A DNA stretch of 7,657 bases from Clostridiales bacterium UBA4696 (GTDB lineage: Bacteria; Bacillota; Clostridia; Oscillospirales; Oscillospiraceae). The stretch lies in assembly GCA_002404795.1 (NCBI GenBank), contig DHKK01000137.1, forward strand, positions 1 to 7,657. The letters are read 5' to 3'. Under the pieces are notes generated by a model that had not been told where the DNA came from, searched no databases, and was given only the letters and a program-made list of their open reading frames with translations. Shown in pieces: positions 5,684 through 7,657 of this stretch. Numbering within the stretch: the first letter of the stretch is position 1; the number at the start of each line of letters is the position of its first letter. The position numbers were made by a program, and so were the translations under genes.

Positions 5684-5944
5684 ATGTACATGCAGCAATC
5701 CATCGTAAAGTGCGAATCCGGCCTTTATAACCGTCAGGCCACCTACTTCATCCAGAAGGCCAACGAGTTCAAGTCCAGCATCTGGGTCGAGGTGGAAGAC
5801 CGCAAGATCAACGCCAAGAGCCTGCTCGGCGTTCTGTCCATGGGCATCACCAAGGGCACGCGCGTCAGCATCATTGCTGAGGGCCCCGATGAGGAAGAAG
5901 CAGTCAAGGCACTGACCGATATGCTCGTAAAAGAGGTCTTCTGA
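5684..5944 (+). CDS. HPr-family protein with Tyr at the catalytic His15 position (Crh-like regulator)
   Basis: This 86-residue protein covers one full HPr domain. In HPr the active-site motif is GxHARPA with His15 receiving phosphate from enzyme I. Here it reads GLYNRQA, so His15 is Tyr, Ala16 is Asn and Pro18 is Gln, while Arg17 stays. The regulatory segment NAKSLLGVLSMGI keeps Ser46, the HPr kinase/phosphorylase site, and the C-terminal part aligns to the end of HPr. A protein of this kind should not carry PTS phosphate on His but could be Ser-phosphorylated and act with CcpA, as Bacillus Crh does with Gln15. That role is inferred. It has its own strong promoter and ends before a hairpin and terminator. 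It lies between mutS2 and uvrC, away from other PTS genes in view. I give no gene symbol: it is neither a true ptsH nor demonstrably crh. Confidence 0.9.
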   Translation: MYMQQSIVKCESGLYNRQATYFIQKANEFKSSIWVEVEDRKINAKSLLGVLSMGITKGTRVSIIAEGPDEEEAVKALTDMLVKEVF

Positions 5945-5963
5945 GCATTTTTCATCCGGAACC

Positions 5964-5990
5964 GTCAGGAGGGGCGCTGCCCCTCCTGAC
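5964..5990 (+). terminator. Perfect 12-bp hairpin after the HPr-like gene (possible terminator or 3' stabiliser)
   Basis: GTCAGGAGGGGC (5964-5975) and GCCCCTCCTGAC (5979-5990) pair over all 12 positions around a GCT loop. The 3' flank CATGTACTTTG has only three consecutive Ts, so termination here would be weak. It may stabilise the 3' end or add to the terminator 26 nt downstream. Confidence 0.5.
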
Positions 5991-6015
5991 CATGTACTTT
6001 GAATCTGATTTGCCG

Positions 6016-6040
6016 GCGTTGCGTCTGCAGCGCTTTTTTT
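6016..6040 (+). terminator. Intrinsic terminator of the HPr-like transcription unit
   Basis: GCGTTGC (6016-6022) pairs with GCAGCGC (6027-6033) over 7 bp including one G-U, with a GTCT loop, followed at once by seven Ts (6034-6040). It ends the HPr-like unit and lies only 6 nt before the uvrC start codon. Confidence 0.8.
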
Positions 6041-6046
6041 ATTCGT

Positions 6047-7657
6047 ATGACATTTGAAGAACTCAAAGACAAGGCGCTCTCCTTACCCTACGAGCCGGGC
6101 GTGTACCTGATGCAGGACAAGTCCGGCACGGTCATCTACGTCGGCAAGGCGAAGAAGCTCAAAAACCGCGTCAGTCAATATTTTCAGGATACGGCCTCCC
6201 ACACGCCGAAGACGCGGAAGATGGTCTCGCAGATCGACCATTTCGACACCATCGTCGCCCGGTCGGAATTTGAGGCGCTTGTGCTCGAATGCTCGCTCAT
6301 CAAGCGGCACATGCCCAAGTACAACATCCTCCTGAAGGACGACAAGGGCTACCCGTATCTGCGCGTCGATCTGGCGGAGGACTATCCCACCATGCAGATG
6401 GTCAGCCGCATCACCGGCGACAAGGCCAGCTACTTCGGCCCTTTCGGCGGCCGCTTCGTGACGCAGCACGTGATCGATACGCTGCGGCTGACGCTCAAGC
6501 TGCCCGGCTGCTCCAAGCAGTTCCCGCGCGACCTCGGCAAGGAGCGCCCCTGCCTGAACTACCACATGAACAACTGCGACGGCTGGTGCCAGCTCTCGCG
6601 CAGCCAGAAGGACTACCACGCCCGGATGGAGCAGGCCGTCCTCATCCTGCAGGGGAACTACAAGCAGGTGGCGGCCGAGCTGCGCACGCAGATGGAGGCT
6701 GCGGCGGACAAGCTGCAGTTTGAACTCGCGGCGTCGCTGCGCGACCGGCTGCGGGCCGTGGAATCTCTCGGCGAAAAGCAGCTCGTCACGGCCGGGACGA
6801 TGGCCAACACCGACGTTATCGGCTACTATCAGAACGAAACGCGGGCCTGCTTTGCGGTCCTGCATTATGTAAACGGAAGCCTGCTCGATAAGGAATACGA
6901 GATCCTCGCCACGGCCGACGATCCGAAGGAGGCTGTCTCGTCGCTCGTCAAGCAGTTTTATCTTGTTCGCGGCGCGGCACCCAAGGTCATTCTGACGCCG
7001 TTTGAGATGGAGGATGCGGAGCTGTTCTCCGCGCTTCTGCAGCAGGAGCTGGGCAAGAAGGTCCTCATCCGCATGCCACAGCGCGGCGACAACGTCCGTC
7101 TGGTCGAACTGGCGCAGAAAAACGCCCGCGAAGAAGCCGAGCGCATCACTACCAAGGCCGAGCGCCGCACCGGCACGCTCGGCGTGCTGGCCGATATGCT
7201 CCACCTGCCGGATATCCCGCACCGGATGGAATCCTACGACATCTCCAACCTGGCCGGGACGGATATCGTCGCCTCCATGGTCGTTTTTCAGGATGGAAAG
7301 CCGCTCAAATCGGCCTATAAGCGCTTCAAGGTCGAGGGCCTGACCGATCAGGACGACTACGCGTCCATGCATCAGGTTCTGCTGCGGCGGCTGACGCACT
7401 ATGTCCAGCAGGATGCGGGCTTCGCGGAGAAGCCGGACGTGCTGCTCATCGACGGCGGCATCGAGCACGCACGGGTCGCGGAGGACGTGCTGCAGACGCT
7501 CGGGCTGTCGATCCCGACCTACGGCATGGTCAAGGACGGCCGCCACCGCACCAGAGCGCTCGTCACCGCTGATGGCGATGAGATCGCCATCAGCGCTGTT
7601 CCGTCGGTGTTCGCCCTCATTGGCACCATTCAGGAGGAGACGCACCGCTTCGCCATC
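6047..7657 (+). CDS. uvrC: UvrC, excinuclease ABC subunit C (3' end outside window)
   Basis: The frame is open for 537 codons to the window edge; UvrC is usually about 600 residues, so only the end (helix-hairpin-helix DNA-binding region) is missing. The GIY-YIG nuclease domain is at the start, with GVY (18-20), YVG (31-33) and Arg41, and makes the 3' incision. Four cysteines at 155, 169, 177 and 181 match the iron-sulfur cluster spacing reported for UvrC. The UVR motif that contacts UvrB is at about 216-241. The RNase H-like domain for the 5' incision has D398 (YDIS), the DDYASM acids at 436-437, D469 (LIDGG) and H533 (HRFAI). It acts with UvrA and UvrB in nucleotide excision repair. The ATG at 6047 fits the family start, but no Shine-Dalgarno is visible and a terminator T-run ends 6 nt upstream. 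In many Clostridia hprK lies near uvrC. Confidence 0.95.
   Translation, partial: MTFEELKDKALSLPYEPGVYLMQDKSGTVIYVGKAKKLKNRVSQYFQDTASHTPKTRKMVSQIDHFDTIVARSEFEALVLECSLIKRHMPKYNILLKDDKGYPYLRVDLAEDYPTMQMVSRITGDKASYFGPFGGRFVTQHVIDTLRLTLKLPGCSKQFPRDLGKERPCLNYHMNNCDGWCQLSRSQKDYHARMEQAVLILQGNYKQVAAELRTQMEAAADKLQFELAASLRDRLRAVESLGEKQLVTAGTMANTDVIGYYQNETRACFAVLHYVNGSLLDKEYEILATADDPKEAVSSLVKQFYLVRGAAPKVILTPFEMEDAELFSALLQQELGKKVLIRMPQRGDNVRLVELAQKNAREEAERITTKAERRTGTLGVLADMLHLPDIPHRMESYDISNLAGTDIVASMVVFQDGKPLKSAYKRFKVEGLTDQDDYASMHQVLLRRLTHYVQQDAGFAEKPDVLLIDGGIEHARVAEDVLQTLGLSIPTYGMVKDGRHRTRALVTADGDEIAISAVPSVFALIGTIQEETHRFAI
7567..7595 (+). repeat. Perfect 13-bp inverted repeat inside uvrC
   Basis: CGCTGATGGCGAT (7567-7579) and ATCGCCATCAGCG (7583-7595) are exact reverse complements separated by GAG. 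The repeat encodes part of a variable loop (ADGDEIAIS) just before the HRFAI motif of UvrC. It would form a stable hairpin in the mRNA. No T-run follows, so it is not an intrinsic terminator. Confidence 0.7.

Noticed and set aside
5675..5944. Longer HPr-like reading frame starting at the GTG at 5675
   Set aside because: That codon overlaps the AAGGAG ribosome binding site, and the ATG at 5684 gives correct HPr numbering for residues 15 and 46.
6083..7645. Long minus-strand open frame opposite uvrC (520 codons)
   Set aside because: UvrC on the + strand is unmistakable through GIY-YIG, four Cys, UVR and HRFAI. The opposite frame is another high-GC shadow.

Overview
The window is a gene-dense, high-GC stretch of what looks like a Clostridia chromosome (Bacillota), most likely the Oscillospirales/Ruminococcaceae side. 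The evidence is the Bacillota-type order phoH-ybeY-...-era-yqzL-recO, a MutS2 of the Smr-containing type, an HPr-family regulator, GGAGG-type ribosome binding sites and strong C/G third-position codon use. The genus cannot be named from the sequence. All eight genes lie on the + strand, and the long minus-strand open frames are shadows of high-GC genes.

Layout. Positions 1-309 hold the C-terminal end of a PhoH-family ATPase. It is followed by ybeY (rRNA maturation endonuclease), a GNAT acetyltransferase and era (ribosome-assembly GTPase), joined by three successive 4-nt ATGA stop/start overlaps. Next come a small YqzL-family gene (2268-2429) whose end lies inside recO, then recO and mutS2. 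A 134-nt AT-rich intergenic region (5550-5683) carries a strong sigma-A-type promoter with an extended -10, operator-like dyads and a 5' UTR hairpin. It drives a short HPr-like gene. Two hairpins follow, the second a good intrinsic terminator, and uvrC begins directly after the terminator and runs off the right edge (537 codons visible).

How the genes work together. PhoH, YbeY, Era and MutS2 connect to ribosome maturation or quality control. RecO, UvrC and, in the older view, MutS2 connect to DNA repair. The HPr-like gene is its own transcription unit and the most unusual element. The catalytic His15 of HPr is replaced by Tyr, while the regulatory Ser46 and its surroundings are kept. This predicts a Crh-like regulator that cannot relay PTS phosphate through His but could be phosphorylated by HPr kinase. 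In many Clostridia hprK lies near uvrC, so the sequence just past the right edge is worth checking.

Other departures from the expected pattern are the GNAT gene where many Bacillota have dgkA/cdd, its lower GC content (about 54% by hand count over 841-1320, against about 64% over 1321-1620), a uvrC start with no visible Shine-Dalgarno only 6 nt after a terminator T-run, and a perfect 13-bp hairpin inside the uvrC coding sequence. No mobile element, CRISPR array, tRNA or rRNA was seen.
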